In this document: piece by piece, positions 11,612 to 24,052 of the stretch | Layout: each line of letters opens with the position of its first letter | How positions within the stretch are numbered: the stretch's first letter is position 1 | From: Glycine soja | Taxonomy: Eukaryota > Streptophyta > Magnoliopsida > Fabales > Fabaceae | DNA: 64,000 nt | Direction of reading: 5' to 3' | Assembly: GCF_004193775.1 (NCBI RefSeq) | Contig: NC_041003.1 | Coordinates: forward strand, 39,127,611-39,191,610 | The notes under the pieces: generated by a model | What the model saw: only the letters and a program-made list of their open reading frames with translations | Databases searched by the model: none | What the model was told of the DNA's origin: nothing | Position numbers and translations under genes: made by a program

Positions 11612-13152
11612 CTGCAAAATAAAATATAATACATGTGAAGAAAAATTTAATTTATTAGTAAACTTTAAATATATAGCAATAAATTTGTAAAAAATCAAAC
11701 TGACCAATTTTTAATATATTCTATACATAAATTAAAATACATGTGAAGAAAACTTTAATTTATTAGTAATTTTTTTTTCTACAATTAACAAATAAATAAT
11801 TGAATAAAATATGGACTAACAAATTATTTATAATACAAACAAATATTGAAATGCAAAAAATCATTTTAACAATATATATACAAAAAAAATAATAATAATG
11901 TACAATGTATCATATATTTAATCACGTAAATTGTCTAAAACAAATAATATTAACCTACAAATTAAAACTAACAAATAATATATATAGCATTCTAACTAAA
12001 AATAATTAACTCAAATAATATTAAATTATCAACTCATTTATTTAAAACAAAAAATTATAATACTAAAAAGATAAATTTATGTGTGTCAAGTGTCTAATAT
12101 TACAATTATTTATTTAAGTGTCAAATATTTAATATTACAAAAACTAAAAATTTACGTGTGTCTAAAATTTATAAATATATACCTAAAGCTAATATTAACT
12201 TGTGCCTAATACTAAAAAATCTAATATTATGTGTGTCATCCTAAAGTATCATGCATGTATATATATTTATTAGCTAAACTATCATCTGTCTAAATATATA
12301 CCTAATACTACAAAAGCTAATATCACATATATAAAATTTAAGAATATATACAACAACTAAATATATATACACGTAATATTTTTATACTAACTAAACAAAT
12401 ATATAATATTTTTTTCAATTATACTTACTCATACAATTTTTTTGACGAGAGATTAAGTTATAAAATAATTTCTTATTTAAAACTCATAAGAATAATTAGT
12501 TTGTCAACCCCCCTGCAAAAGTACATCATATATTTTAATTCTACGAATAATTAAGAATAGAATTAATTTAGATTCTATAGAACATATGTAGTATACAAAT
12601 AAAATAAATTTAGAAAAATAATTGAAACAAGTTGATAAGAAAGAATAATTATTTTAGAAAACTTTATATTTCTTGAGTTAGAATATATTTTATTTTACAG
12701 ATATTTCTAGAATTCATAATAAAATTCCCATTCTTTGATAAAAAAAATAATAATAATACTCTATGCTGTAATTACTACTAATACTAAAATATTATATACA
12801 ATAACCAAATATTATTTTCAACCAAATATATACAATAACCAAATAATATCTAACAATATATACAATAAATAAATAAAATTTTAATTCTAACTAACAAAAT
12901 AATATTTTCATACTAACTAACCTAACCAAATAATATTTTCATACTAACTAACCTAACTTTGGAATATCTATTAATACGTAAAAAATAACAACACAATAGC
13001 TACTCATACTAACTAATTTAAACTTAGAACTTTTGTTAATAATAACTAACCTACTATTTACATACTAACTAACTTAGAATATTTGTTAATACTAATACTA
13101 ACTAACTTAAACTTATAATATATATTAACATATTTACTTTGAAAATACTTAC
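11612..13152 (-). other. Probable 5'-UTR intron of the PMD gene, very AT-rich
   Basis: A donor (CTG|GTAAGTATTT, plus-strand position 13152) and an acceptor (TTTTGCAG|TAGCAATGG, 11612) bracket 1.5 kb of extremely AT-rich sequence with no coding signal. The stretch contains many short CTAACTAA / AATATT repeats. The acceptor lies 5 bp upstream of the ATG. Confidence 0.6.
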
Positions 13153-13374
13153 CAGGAATTTATGTCCAAGATAAGGGTAAGGGCACTTGAAGGATGAAAG
13201 CACAACAGCAAGCACTAAATTTGAAAGAAATTTGAGCCACGAGCACAGCACAGCAAGCACAACACAAGCACAATAAGTTCTCACACTCAAGAAGAAAGAA
13301 AGAGAAAGAAAACTCAGTAAGGTAAGGAGAAATGTAAGCATAAAGAATGAAGTTCAACCATTTTTTTTTTATAG
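13153..13374 (-). promoter_or_regulatory. Putative promoter and 5' leader of the PMD gene
   Basis: On the minus strand, CTATAAAAAA (about 13364-13373) could be a TATA box. It is followed by a leader rich in TTTCTTTCT and ending at the donor at 13152. The assignment rests only on position and motifs. Confidence 0.4.
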
Positions 13375-13539
13375 CTGAAAACTTGAACCCCAACGTTCAA
13401 AATTTTTTAACGTTCACATGCTATACTAGGCTTTTCAGAACTGGAAACCCTAAACATTGCAAGCCTGAGCCTAGCTATCTTGTAAACACTGCAAGCCTGC
13501 AACGTGCAGACCTGGAAGCCTTCAACGAGAGCCAAGCCT

Positions 13540-13797
13540 ATCCCGCCAGCTCCAATGGTGCAACGTGCAGACCTGAGCCTATCCCGCCAGCTCCAATGGC
13601 GGGACTGCCCACGTAGGCATGTCCCGCCAGAACCAATGGCGGCATGGCTTTTCTCACTCCTACTCAGCCCTATCCCGCCAGTACGAATGGCGGTTTAGGC
13701 TGAGTCACCCGCTGTCCCGCTGCTGCCAATAGCGGCATTCCCTGTCCCGCCATTGCCTCTGGCGGTTCCAAGCTTCACGCCATTGTTAATGGCGGCA
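13540..13797. repeat. Array of GC-rich CCCGCCA...TGGCGGG hairpins
   Basis: Seven copies of one small palindrome occur in 260 bp: 13541-13560 (right arm decayed), 13582-13604 (perfect: TCCCGCCA, 7-nt loop, TGGCGGGA), 13623-13642, 13674-13693, 13716-13735, 13746-13764 and 13778-13795. Loops vary in sequence while the arms are kept, so the arms appear to be the selected or amplified part. The array is a GC island inside AT-rich DNA. It lies upstream of the PMD gene and may be the subterminal region of the element carrying it. Confidence 0.8.
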
Positions 13798-13799
13798 CC

Positions 13800-15820
13800 C
13801 ACGCACAGAAGAGACCCCTTTTGAAATTTCTTTTAAAAGAGACCCTGTTACGTAAAATGTTTTTAAAAGAAGCCCCCTTGTGTAAATTTGCCGAAGCTTG
13901 ATTTGTCGTGGAGGTTTTAGTTGTGCGGTAGAGGTGAAGGGAAAATGGAGGGTCTTGAGTGTGTAGCCAATGAAGACCATGATGGTCGAAATGGTGCAGG
14001 TTGCCTTCATGATGGATCTGGCTTCTCTGCTGTCTCTCTTGTGTTGTCCCTTTAAAATTACACAGTTTTGATGATTTTTAAAATTAAATATTATCATTAA
14101 ATATTAATATAGCTGTCATGCAGTGTTATTTTTATGGGGCAGCACATGGACAACATGGGAAAGGACAACAGAGAAGCCAAATTCCCTTAATGATGACTTG
14201 CTCGCGTGTGCTCAAGGAGTCACAGGACGGTCTTGTCATTGGACTCATGGCCTAGATCTCGGGTTAGTTTTTTAGATCTAAGTGATGCAGGTGTTGAGTT
14301 GCAGATTTGCGGGTTGCAGCCTTCTCCTTTAATGTTTGCAAATTTGAGCATCTTGCCTATTTTACTGGTGTGGGATCTCTTTCTCTCAACATCCAACATT
14401 CATTATTTATGTTCGTCGATCTGAGGTCTCTGACCATGATCACTGCCTGAAGAGTGACAATGTCAATTGGATGAACGAAGATAGTGGAGCATGAACGGCG
14501 ATAACAACGCATGGGTGTCGGGTTGTGGTGGACAGGTTAAGGTTTGGGGATGAGACGGGTGAGTTAGGTGGTGGTGTTGTCTGTATGTGCAGTGGAGGAG
14601 ATGAAGTTTTGGAGGCATTGAGTTTTGCTTCTAAGTGTGGGTGTCAGAGAGCAAACACAAGGGTATATTGGATATTTTTCTCAAAACTTAACACAGTTAG
14701 TAACTGTTATGTTTTTAGGAGAGAAAAAAATATAATTTTAAATAGGGGTACCTGTGTAATAAGTGTTAAACTAAGGGAGGTAAGTGTTATTCACTCTATT
14801 TATTTTACTTAAATGTCAAGATGTAGGTAAGTACTTAGATTGATCTCACAAGTGAATTATAAAAATATTAATATTATACTAGAATTTGAGAATTTCTCAA
14901 TATGCAATAAAATAGTTGTTGAAATGGACGATGAAAACAAGGGTAAGAGATGACGGGAAGGAGGGAATGGAAGAAAATGGTCAATAAAAAATTTTAAATT
15001 AAGTTTGTTTTATTTGACGAGTGAAAATATGACTTGATGATTATAAGTTTATTTAAGTAAAAGGATAAAAAAATTTGATATATGTTTCGGATTAGATGAC
15101 TTGAGTTGACCTAAACTTGTCTTAACCTAACATCACCGAGACGGTAAAACCTCATTTTTTATTTGGGGACAAATCAAATACAAGAGCTTGGGCTCAGGTT
15201 GAGGGATAGCGTCGCATCTTAATAACAATCAAACCTTGGAATCAGAGGTTAAGTCAATCTTACTTGGTTGTTCTTTTTCTGTTCGAACTAGTCAGTTATT
15301 CATACATATGCATGGGTAATTCCATTTCGTTCTATTTTTTTTATTTTTATTTTTGGAATTATACTTAGATTAAAAAGAAAAATACGTCAAAAAGTACAAT
15401 TTTTTTTTAAAAACTACTTTTTGGTTAATAAAAAGACTTGAATCTTCTCTTTCACAAAAAAAATGAACATTTGTATTTATATTTTCCTTCACATAACACG
15501 TGGTTGTTACGCATACGCGGTACTCTCCGTCTTATATATTTCTCTTGTTGTTTTCTTTCTCTATCCAATTTTTATATCCAATAATATTTTTTTAAAATTC
15601 TCATTTTGCCCCTATTTTAAGGGGCATGTAAACAATATAAGATTTTTATTTTGGGCTTTTGACCAGCCTATTTATATACGTAGATATAGATCTACATGAT
15701 TATTTTCTTTTTAAATTTACAGATCTACTTAGAAACTAAAAAATAATGCACATTTTTTTTAAAAATTATCCCAATTTGATGAATTTGATAATCTAAAAAT
15801 GGGTGCCTCATGATAAAAGT
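13800..15820. other. No gene recognised
   Basis: Mixed-composition sequence with short open frames that lack recognisable domains. A GT/GA-rich tract lies at about 14490-14680. The 13800-13900 part contains a repeated TTTTAAAAGA(A/G)(G/A)CCC motif (13830-13874) that could belong to a transposon end. Nothing further is supported. Confidence 0.4.
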
Positions 15821-15821
15821 A

Positions 15822-16167
15822 TTAAAAATTGAATCCATGAAGAGAAAGTGAGAACACAACTGCCTTATGCTTTTTAGCTCTTTCTTCATCATTATCACCA
15901 TAGTCTTCAAGAAAATGTTGACGCATCTTATGAAATGTTTCCCTCTCTTGTTTCTTCTTATCCTTCAAACATCTCCATAGTTCTTCTCTAACTTCTTTGG
16001 GACATTTGGCATAGGCTGCAACAATCCTCGAGTTTGCTACCAATTGTTCTTTTGCTATAGTAATTTCACCTTTTGTAACCTTGCCATAGAAATTGCATAC
16101 ACAACTGTTTCCTTGTCGCCAAGTACAATATTTCCATCTAGGATCGGTGCTAGAAGGATTTGATGAT
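15822..16167 (-). pseudogene. BED-type zinc finger fragment of a hAT-like transposase
   Basis: Reading from about 16167 downward gives TDPRWKYCTWRQGNSCVCNF, then YGKVTKGEITIAKEQLVANS, then AYAKCPKEVREELWRCLKDK and an acidic stretch. This layout (Trp, then a C-x-C-like pair, then G-G-I-like and K-x-L) matches the N-terminal BED finger and the following linker of plant hAT transposases. The second Cys of the finger is Tyr and the His ligands are absent, so it is decayed. No catalytic core follows. Confidence 0.6.
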
Positions 16168-16673
16168 AAGAAATAAGACTCTTCTCACTATCTATTCCAG
16201 CCAATATGTTGTAATTGGTTACTATGAAATATAAAAGTTTGGTCTTTGTACAATATGCTAATATCCGATAGCAGACAACATTTATTTGCTAATTAAACCA
16301 TAATAGTATTAAACCTATTTGAAGACTAATTAGCTGATGCAGTTAGATGGGCACTCAATTGCATTAGTGATGAAACAGGTAGATGTTATTCAACTGATAT
16401 AAAGTTAAATTTCAATTAACAACACAAACAAATTAAAAGACTGCAAACACATGAAAGGTTGAAAAGAAAATCATTTCCCTTCATCGAGAATAATTTAAGA
16501 ATTGTACCATTGTAGTTTCTTTCCTGAAATTATTAAATAAGTATCTTAAAAATAAAAAACTAAAAATCATTTAAAAACACTTAGTCTCAAGATTCCCCAG
16601 CACTGGTTATAAGACATTGAGACATTATTCCAATGACTTTAATTAGTCAAGGAATTGAAGCACTGCTTAAATT

Positions 16674-16938
16674 CACAAAACATAGAATAATTTCATAACA
16701 TAGAACAAAATACAGCATAGAACAAATACGACATAGAACAAAAAATATACAAAGGAAACGACTTGTGGCCCTGGTAAAAGAGGGTAATAAAAAAGTGAAA
16801 ACCAATAAAGAAGGCATTGAAATTTGTTTAAAATAAGAAAAATAAAAACCAATGCATTGTGTCAAACATAATCAACTTACTTGCCCAGAAGATGAAGCAA
16901 AACCAACCAAAGCTAAGAACCCCCAATAGATGAGTCAC
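16674..16938 (-). pseudogene. Fragment of a DUF2838 membrane protein (glycerophosphocholine acyltransferase-like)
   Basis: Two exon remnants with good splice sites, 16938-16881 and 16770-16674, join to read VTHLLGVLSFGWFCFIFWAR then PQVVSFVYFLFYVVFV. This resembles the first transmembrane region (VTHLLG...ARPQ...VYCLF) of plant DUF2838 proteins, homologues of yeast glycerophosphocholine acyltransferase Gpc1. The following residues lose the family pattern and a TGA ends the frame. The domain after it is missing. Recognition is from memory of the family and needs an alignment. Confidence 0.55.
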
Positions 16939-18901
16939 CTGAACATTCATAGAAAGAAAAAAAATATCAATATCGAAGTGGAAGTTAACCACATCTCAGA
17001 AACTTTATAATTTTGCAAATAATTTTGTTATAAACTTGTAATTAAAATGATATGACCGTGGCATAAATGATACTTCTTTGGTCTCGATTATAACAAAAAA
17101 AATATTTGAACGAAGTGAAAAAGCCCAACTAAAAAGTGAAATGAATAAAGAAAATCACAAAAACTAATAGAACCTAGTAGTAGCTATAGTGGGAAGTGTG
17201 GCAGGTTGAGGAAAGCAGTAGTAGTACCCATTCATTTCATCTTCTCCTAACCCTGTTGAATATTCAATTCATACTTTGTTTCTCAACAAAAAAAATTAAT
17301 CTTCAATATGTACTACATCCCTTTTCATGTAAAAATAACTCCTCATAGTTCAAACATCTTCTTAACTTGAACGTTGTTTAAGTTAAAACCAAGAAAGAAA
17401 AAGAGACAAACAACAAATGTTTTTGGTTGTTTAGCTGCACAGACAACAAACCTCAAGAAAACAACATGTTGTAACAGATCTCGAGAAAAAACTAAGCTTT
17501 GTCTCAAAGAAAAACATAACCATTGAAAACCACAAAAAGAATACACTTTCTCCTAGACAAACCCCACCAAAAACTGTTTCAAAGACAAAAATACCAAAAA
17601 TCCAACCATACATTCACAAAAACCCAAAAATCCCAGGAAAGCATCAACAAAAAAATACCAAAAAAAAAATACTTAAGCTAAAGAAGCTCTACCAAACGTC
17701 AAGTCCTTCAGAAGTTAGGAAAAAAAACAACCAAAAGTTACAAAAAAAAAAAATTTAAAAAAAGGAGTTAAGCTAAAGAAGCCTTACCAAATGTGTAGTC
17801 CTTCAGAAGTTGCAGAAGAAAGAAAGTGAGAAACTTCCTAAAATAAAAAACATCAAGAAACTTTGTCATTAGAATCACAAAAGTGAAAATGAAAATAAAA
17901 AAAAAGATGGATGAGAATCACCACATACCCACAACTTCTAGTTTTTGGACGAAATCCATTTGATTTCTGATAATAATAAGAAAGATGTAAGTGACAAAAA
18001 GGATGAGAAAACAAATTTATCAATGATATCGATGTAGTGGTAAAGGAACTCACTATTCAGCGGCAACATTGTGCTTAGAGATATATATTAATAACATATT
18101 AACTTGTAGTCTCACCATTGAAAATTCTGCAAGAAAAGGACATATAGATGTATATTAATATCACCTTCAAAACCCACTACAAAATTTAACCATGTTCATG
18201 AATGGTTAACTAAAATCCACTATAAAGAAAATGAAAAGGAGCTAGTTTCAACCGAAGCTATCCAAAGATCGAAAAGAGAGAAAAGGAAGAAAAAAAAGGA
18301 GAGAAGCCTAGGTCATTAGAAAAAAATGCTTCGAGAAGAAAACACAGACTTACATTCTAGTATTTCATTCGCCTATAAGAAACTAATGAAGCTATGAATA
18401 AAATAATATCTGTTAGTTGCTAAAAACCAATATAACTTCATAAATTTTATACAATTAAATATACGGTCTTAAAGATGACAATGGATGAGTAATAATAATA
18501 ATAATAGGCATTATTATCTAAACTGTCCAAAACAGTTAAATAGAAACAGATAGATAGATAAATACCTATGGAGCACATTTCCCTTCCTCCATTCCCTAAC
18601 AGCACAATTGGGTACACCCTACATTAAAATGCAGAACAAGCCACAATTTTCCCAATGCTATACAAGAACTGCTCAGTAGAATATGATAAAATATAATATG
18701 ACCTTTTTCCTGTGGTTGATGTCATCAACATTGACCCTTGATACAAGTTTTCTTTCTTCTTTATATGATACTCTTAGCTCTTTCCTATGCTATGTAATTA
18801 AACGTTCTTTTCCTAAAGTACATAGGAAATGAAAAACTCATTGTCAATCCTATGAAACATACTTAATAGAAAGACAAAAAAAACAATTGAGGCAAAGGTA
18901 C
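16939..18901. other. AT-rich stretch with cryptic exon-like pieces, minus strand
   Basis: No identifiable gene. Minus-strand pieces with splice-like borders occur at about 17990-17932 (KSNGFRPKTRSCG) and 17838-17786 (FLTFFLLQLLKDYTF). A partial copy of the latter at about 17715-17690 carries CTTCTGAAGGACTTGACGTTTG, indicating a local duplication. A short (TAA) run lies near 18492. Confidence 0.3.
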
Positions 18902-19083
18902 CCAAGTGATTGCATCAGATTGAGCTTTAAAAGCCCACTGGACAGAGGTGTATGCATTATGCTCAATGTTATGGATTTTTGTTTCCATGTCATTCTGCAT
19001 CCGAGGATATTGACCAGAGCCTACAATTGTAGATCTTCCATTTTCGCTAGACATTAATGGGAAGGAGGAAGATCATCATCTGT
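18902..19083 (-). pseudogene. EMSY-LIKE ENT-domain exon fragment
   Basis: The minus strand reads TDDDLPPSH (19083-19057), then, after a stop and a frame change, NGRSTIVGSGQYPRM, DMETKIHNIEHNAYTSVQWA and FKAQSDAITW, ending at a donor (TGG|GTACC). This is the start of plant EMSY-LIKE proteins: a TDDDLPPSH leader followed by the ENT domain, which in functional proteins works with an Agenet/Tudor-like domain in chromatin regulation. No downstream ENT or Agenet exon was found, so it is a fragment. The frameshift between the two blocks is clear. Confidence 0.75.
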
Positions 19084-19295
19084 TTATGTGATTATTTCAG
19101 ATTATGGAAATTAATTGCAAGCAACCTTTTGAAATGTTCACTCACATCATTTCGGCATCTGAAATGTTCAGTCATCATTCTATGAGATTTATCTTTATCA
19201 AAGAAAATTTAGGACAGACGAATAGATCACTATCATGGTCTGTACTAAACATCGTGCACAACAATTATGCCTATGTGATAGATATCTTCTATTGG

Positions 19296-19384
<89 letters not shown>
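19296..19384. repeat. (TAA)n microsatellite
   Basis: About 29 uninterrupted TAA units. The long Ile or Tyr runs in frames across it are artefacts of the repeat. Confidence 0.97.
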
Positions 19385-20095
19385 TAGAAAGGAAGAACAT
19401 AGATATTTGAATATTTATGGTATTCCTCTGCTTCCAATGCTTGAAAAAAAAAACAAACTTGAGAATATGCTTATTCCAGTTTTGGGTAATATATTTTGTT
19501 CTTGTCATTATGAATGACATGTTTTGGGTTTGTTCTTACTATTTTCCTGACTCATTCTCAGTTTGAACAAATTTAGAATTAAAAGTAATAAGAAGATTAC
19601 CAAATCATCCTTGACTGTGTTGAAATCTTTTAAGTGAAGAGTCAAGACCATAATGTATGCATAATATAAAAATTAGGATTAGCATAAAGGAGAGGTCAAA
19701 TGAAGTTATTCAAGTCACTTACTCAGCACATGCATAATGTTGTAACCATATATGATACATATGTGTGTGTATGTTAAACATCAAAGAATCAGCAGTACAT
19801 TATGAAACAATTCCTAACCTGAAGTTAACTTAGAAATTTGATAAAGAAGAGCAAAATCCTGATTCCCATATTAGCGCCCAAAATTATTCTAGTCATTTTC
19901 TATTCAAACACCTTCTCCAACATACAAAGAAGCAACAATTATTGTCAATATTGAGTCAACATCTCATATGCAAAGTTGACAAAGTTATAGTTTCAGGCAA
20001 CAAAGTTTAAACTTACAACAATAACAACAGTAGCCAAACGGTTTCATCTTTTAAACCCTAAAGGGTAAAAAATGAGTTAAATAAATGGGACTTAC

Positions 20096-20390
20096 CAAAG
20101 TTCCAGAATTCTCTGATTGTGCTTCTAGAAAGATGACCTTTGATTTCCCATTTAAACCCTCACACTGTAACCAAAATTGAGGAAAAAAAATTAGAATGAC
20201 GAAAAAAATCAACACAAAGATGAAAAGAGATGTTAAACACTAAAACCTAGCCTAAAACCCTAACCAAAATCGGGAAAAAATAGGATGAGATGAGAATAGA
20301 ACTAAGAGAGCTTTGAGTCACTCAACGGAGAGAGTGAGAAGGAATCGTAGAAGAGAAAGTGAGTGAGTGAGTGAGAGAGAGAGAGAGAGA
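20096..20390 (-). other. Possible untranslated first exons upstream of the EMSY-like fragment
   Basis: On the minus strand, a pyrimidine-rich leader (TC/TCAC run, 20390-20361) is followed downstream by an exon with good borders at 20164-20096 (TTACAG|TGTGAGG and ACTTTG|GTAAGT). This looks like a plant 5' UTR with an intron. It precedes the ENT fragment by about 1 kb on the same strand and may belong to the same remnant gene. There is no coding proof. Confidence 0.35.
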
Positions 20391-20559
20391 TGGTTTTGGT
20401 CGGAGATGATGTGGCTCGGTGGTAGTGGTGCGACAATGTCATTCGTTGGTGGTCGGAGGTTGGTCACGGTGGAGAGTTGGTGGTTATGGTTGTGCAATAG
20501 CTTTTAAGGGAGGTTGTAGTGGTTGGGTGATGTTGGTATAGAAGGGTGAGTAGGAGAAG

Positions 20560-22539
20560 ATAAAAAGACTAAAAAAACCAAAAAAAATAACACGTGTCAA
20601 CAATTAAGGATGTCCATTTTGGACATTTCCACATACTACTCCTTTACATTAGATATATTAGATTTGAAACTTAAATGTAAATATCTTCATAGTATATTTC
20701 CATGCTTACACTCACACCAAAATTTAAAGAGCATGCTTTATGTTTACTTTTTTTTACTACTATTTATATTTATATAATTATTTGGGTATATGATAATAGG
20801 ATAAATAATACAGCTTTTATTTGTCTGAATGAAAATTCTTTAAGCCAATTTTGTGTTATTTTTCTTTTCCACTTGAGTAGGGTAAATAGATGGAAATTCT
20901 TTAGAGACAAATTACATATTAACTGTTCTTGCCTTTTTTTTTTTAAATTACTTTTTGTCTTTTCCTTGTTAAATTAACTATATAATTTTATTGAATATGA
21001 TATGTAGTTTGAAAATGAATCAAGCTAAATTGGTTGACTCAATTCGATAAGATATAACTCACCTGGAAGTTTGACTACTCTAATTTGATATGAATCTTTT
21101 ATTTTTGGTTTGAACTTCACTCAATTCAAGTTCATAAACAGTTTGATTTAGCTTGCTAGCTTTGACTCAATTTAAAGTTATAATTATTTTACATACTTTA
21201 TTTATTTATTTATGCCATGAAATGATTCAGATCAATTAAAAAACAATTATATTAATTTAATAACATAAAAATATTATTTAATATGTGTGCGTAAAGATAA
21301 ATAGATATATAAATATAGATCGAGCTGGTTTATGAATTAATTGAGTAATACATAACTCAAGTTCAATTCATTTAATTCATGAAACTAGTTTAATGAGTCA
21401 ATTGTCAAATTGAGTTTCAAGTTATATTTATGTTGATTCAGTTCATTGTCAATCTTAATGATATGATAAAAAAATTGAAATAAGCACTTGTGTGAAACTA
21501 ACAACAATTCTGATATTTCAGGAACATTTTATTTGATTTTTTTTATAGATACTTTAACATAAAGCTTCTAAAATTTTTAAAAAATTATTCTTTTTAGGAT
21601 TACCCAAAGAATTGCACTACATTTGTTATAAAATCGAAAGATTTGATTTTGATAATTTTGTCTTCGTTGTCGACCTTCACCACCATTTTTGTTTTGTTAT
21701 TATATTAAGCAAATATAATTTTCTGAATTTTGAACATATTTGAGAATTTCATATTCTCTTACACGACAAACACTTCAAGCTGGCAGGCAGCTCTTGTTCC
21801 ACTAGCTGATTATGCATTTCGCCTCATAAGCCTCTAACGTGGGAGACATTTTAGGAATATTTAAAACAATTATTTTGCATTTTCATTCATTTATAAAAGT
21901 AGTATTTTGGGAATATTGATGAAAATCTTAGAGTTACATGATCCGAGAAGCCCATGATCCAAGAAATAAGAGTCAACGAAAAATTCATTGTCATTTTGAA
22001 AGAGACATTCTTTCTTCAGAAAATGCTAATATACTTAGCTCCCATGTGCCTCTTTCTTGCAGAAGTGACAGCTAGATCTCCAAATTGTGGACCAAAGAAC
22101 TTGTATAGAGAAGCATCTCAGTTTTAGGGTTATGAAAAAACAAAAAAAACAGTGTACCTTACCATTATTAGAGAAAAAAAATTAGCAGCCAATAAAGATG
22201 AAAATAAGTTGAAGTTCTATTTTAACATGCATGCAGATGAATGAAACTAGAAAACATATATGTTTCATCTGCTTTTTATAACTACTTTGTTGAGAAGTAA
22301 AACTTGAAAGAACCAAGTGGAAAAACCCAAAAATGATGAATTAGTTCAACAAAGGTGTTATGAAATTAAATGATTAATAGGGATGATTAAGTCCCAACAT
22401 TTAATTTCATCTTCACTTCATTTTGTGATTATTACCCATACCGGGTATGTATCAGGTATAGGTGTACATGATAGGTTTGGTCTGAATACTTAGGAATATA
22501 ATTTTTTCCTTTCTCACTATTTTTTTCATTTTTGTTTCT
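20560..22539. other. AT-rich intergenic DNA, no gene seen
   Basis: No coding or RNA gene recognised. The 20990-21460 part carries scattered AACTCAAGTT / GACTCAATT motifs in both orientations, suggestive of an old degraded repeat. Confidence 0.4.
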
Positions 22540-22544
22540 CCACT

Positions 22545-22944
22545 TGTTACGAAGGAGCTACAGAAGATAAGGGAGAAGAGATACTTTGAGGGAGAGAGAG
22601 ATAACCAGATAATTTCGTCTTATTCTTCCTACGGTGCATAACCCTATATATAGCCACTTGTAGGACACAAAAAGATAAGCATGACACGAAAAGATAAACA
22701 ATAAAGGGAACACATACTTATAATGACCCGACAATACAAAAGGAATCATAATGGCCTAATAACAGAATGCTACCCATGCTCCTGACAACACTAGAGAAAC
22801 AAGTACTAAGTAACATAATTCCTGTGATGTTCAACAACACCCTTGTGCATTAACTTTTAGACGAAATCGCGGAAACAGTGAGGGAATGTGATATTTCTTT
22901 TGGGCCTCTCATGTTAGGCTCCATGTATCGTACTTGGTCTATCA
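22545..22944 (-). repeat. 3' LTR of the gypsy element (intact, 400 bp)
   Basis: Starts TGATAGACCAAGTACG on the minus strand and ends CCTTCGTAACA. A TATA-like CTATATATAG occurs near 22643-22653. It is highly similar to the right LTR apart from a 454-bp MITE in the latter. Confidence 0.92.
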
Positions 22945-24052
22945 CTTCCGACCCCATCAAGAATCACCTTGTCCTTAAGGTGATAATCTGCCTTTAAGGA
23001 AGCCAAGTCTTCCCACGAGGTGTCGTCAACAGGTAGGTCGACCCATTGAACTAGTACATGTAAGTGTGAGTCATTTATAGGACCGTTCCAGTGGGTACCG
23101 AGAATAGTGAGGGGTGTGATTGCCGGGTGGTTATCGAAGTCCTTTTCCGATAGCGGAAGTGGCTGCAGCTCAGTGATGGCATCATGGTGAAAGGGCTTGA
23201 GGAGAGAGCAATGGAAAACATGATGGATACGAGAGCCTTTCGGAAGGAGAAGCTTGTAAGCAAAAGTACCTATGTGTTCCAAGACTTTGAAGGGTCCATA
23301 GTAGCGTTTGGCGAGTTTGGTTGAGTTAGGTCCCATGATAGATGACTAACGGTGGGCACAAAGTTTGACTAGGACCCAGTCTCCTTCTGTATAATAGATT
23401 TCTCGGCGATTCTTATTAGCGAAGTGTTTCATTTGAGCTTGAGCCTTTAACAAATTTTTGCGCAAACTCTCAAAAACAGTTTCCCTTGTTGTGAGTAGCG
23501 TATCAACTGCTTCCACTGGAGAAGAACCCGAGAGGTATTGCATTATTGTCAGGGGTTTCTTGCCATATGTGATTTCAAAAGGTGTCGTTCCAGTGCTTCC
23601 ATTTCTGGAAGTATTATATGACCACTCGACCCAAGGTAAGAACTTGCCCCACGAAGATGGATGATGATGAACAAAAGCACGCAAATATTGTTCAATGATG
23701 CGATTCATGAACTTAGTCTGCCCGTTGGATTGTGGATGATATGCTGAGTGAGATGCAATTTCGTGCCCGACAGTTTAAATAGCTCTTGCCAAAATATGCT
23801 AATAAACAAGGGATCTTTGTCTGAGACTAGGCTTCGAGGCATGTCATGGAGTTTAGCAACGATATCCAAGAATAAGTAGGCAACTTGATACGCAGTGTAC
23901 TGTGGAAAAAGAAGCCCCAAGTGAATGCCTTTCGAAAATATATTGACAACCACGAGTATGGTTGTGTATCCGCAATATGGTGGCAACTTGACAATGAAGT
24001 CAAGGGATAAATCTTCCCATGGGCGAGTAGGAACAAGTAATAGGGCTAACAA
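22914..24052 (-). pseudogene. Gypsy integrase core and chromodomain-like C-terminus
   Basis: From 24052 the frame shows the integrase core (RPWEDLSLDFIVKLPP, VVVNIFSKGIHLG, SLVSDKDPLFISIFW), then shifts frame near 23760. It resumes with MNRIIEQYLRAF, WVEWSYNTSRNGSTGTTPFE and ITYGKKP. A stop separates this from the C-terminal part (LAKRYYGPFKVLEHIGTFAY, then VLVQWVDLPVDDTSWEDL), which resembles the integrase tail and a chromodomain. The usual Asp in VVVDRFSK is Asn here, and the frame is broken twice, so it is inactive. Confidence 0.88.

Noticed and set aside
19104..19520. Long frames with Ile or Tyr runs
   Set aside because: Produced by the (TAA)n microsatellite; no domain on either side.
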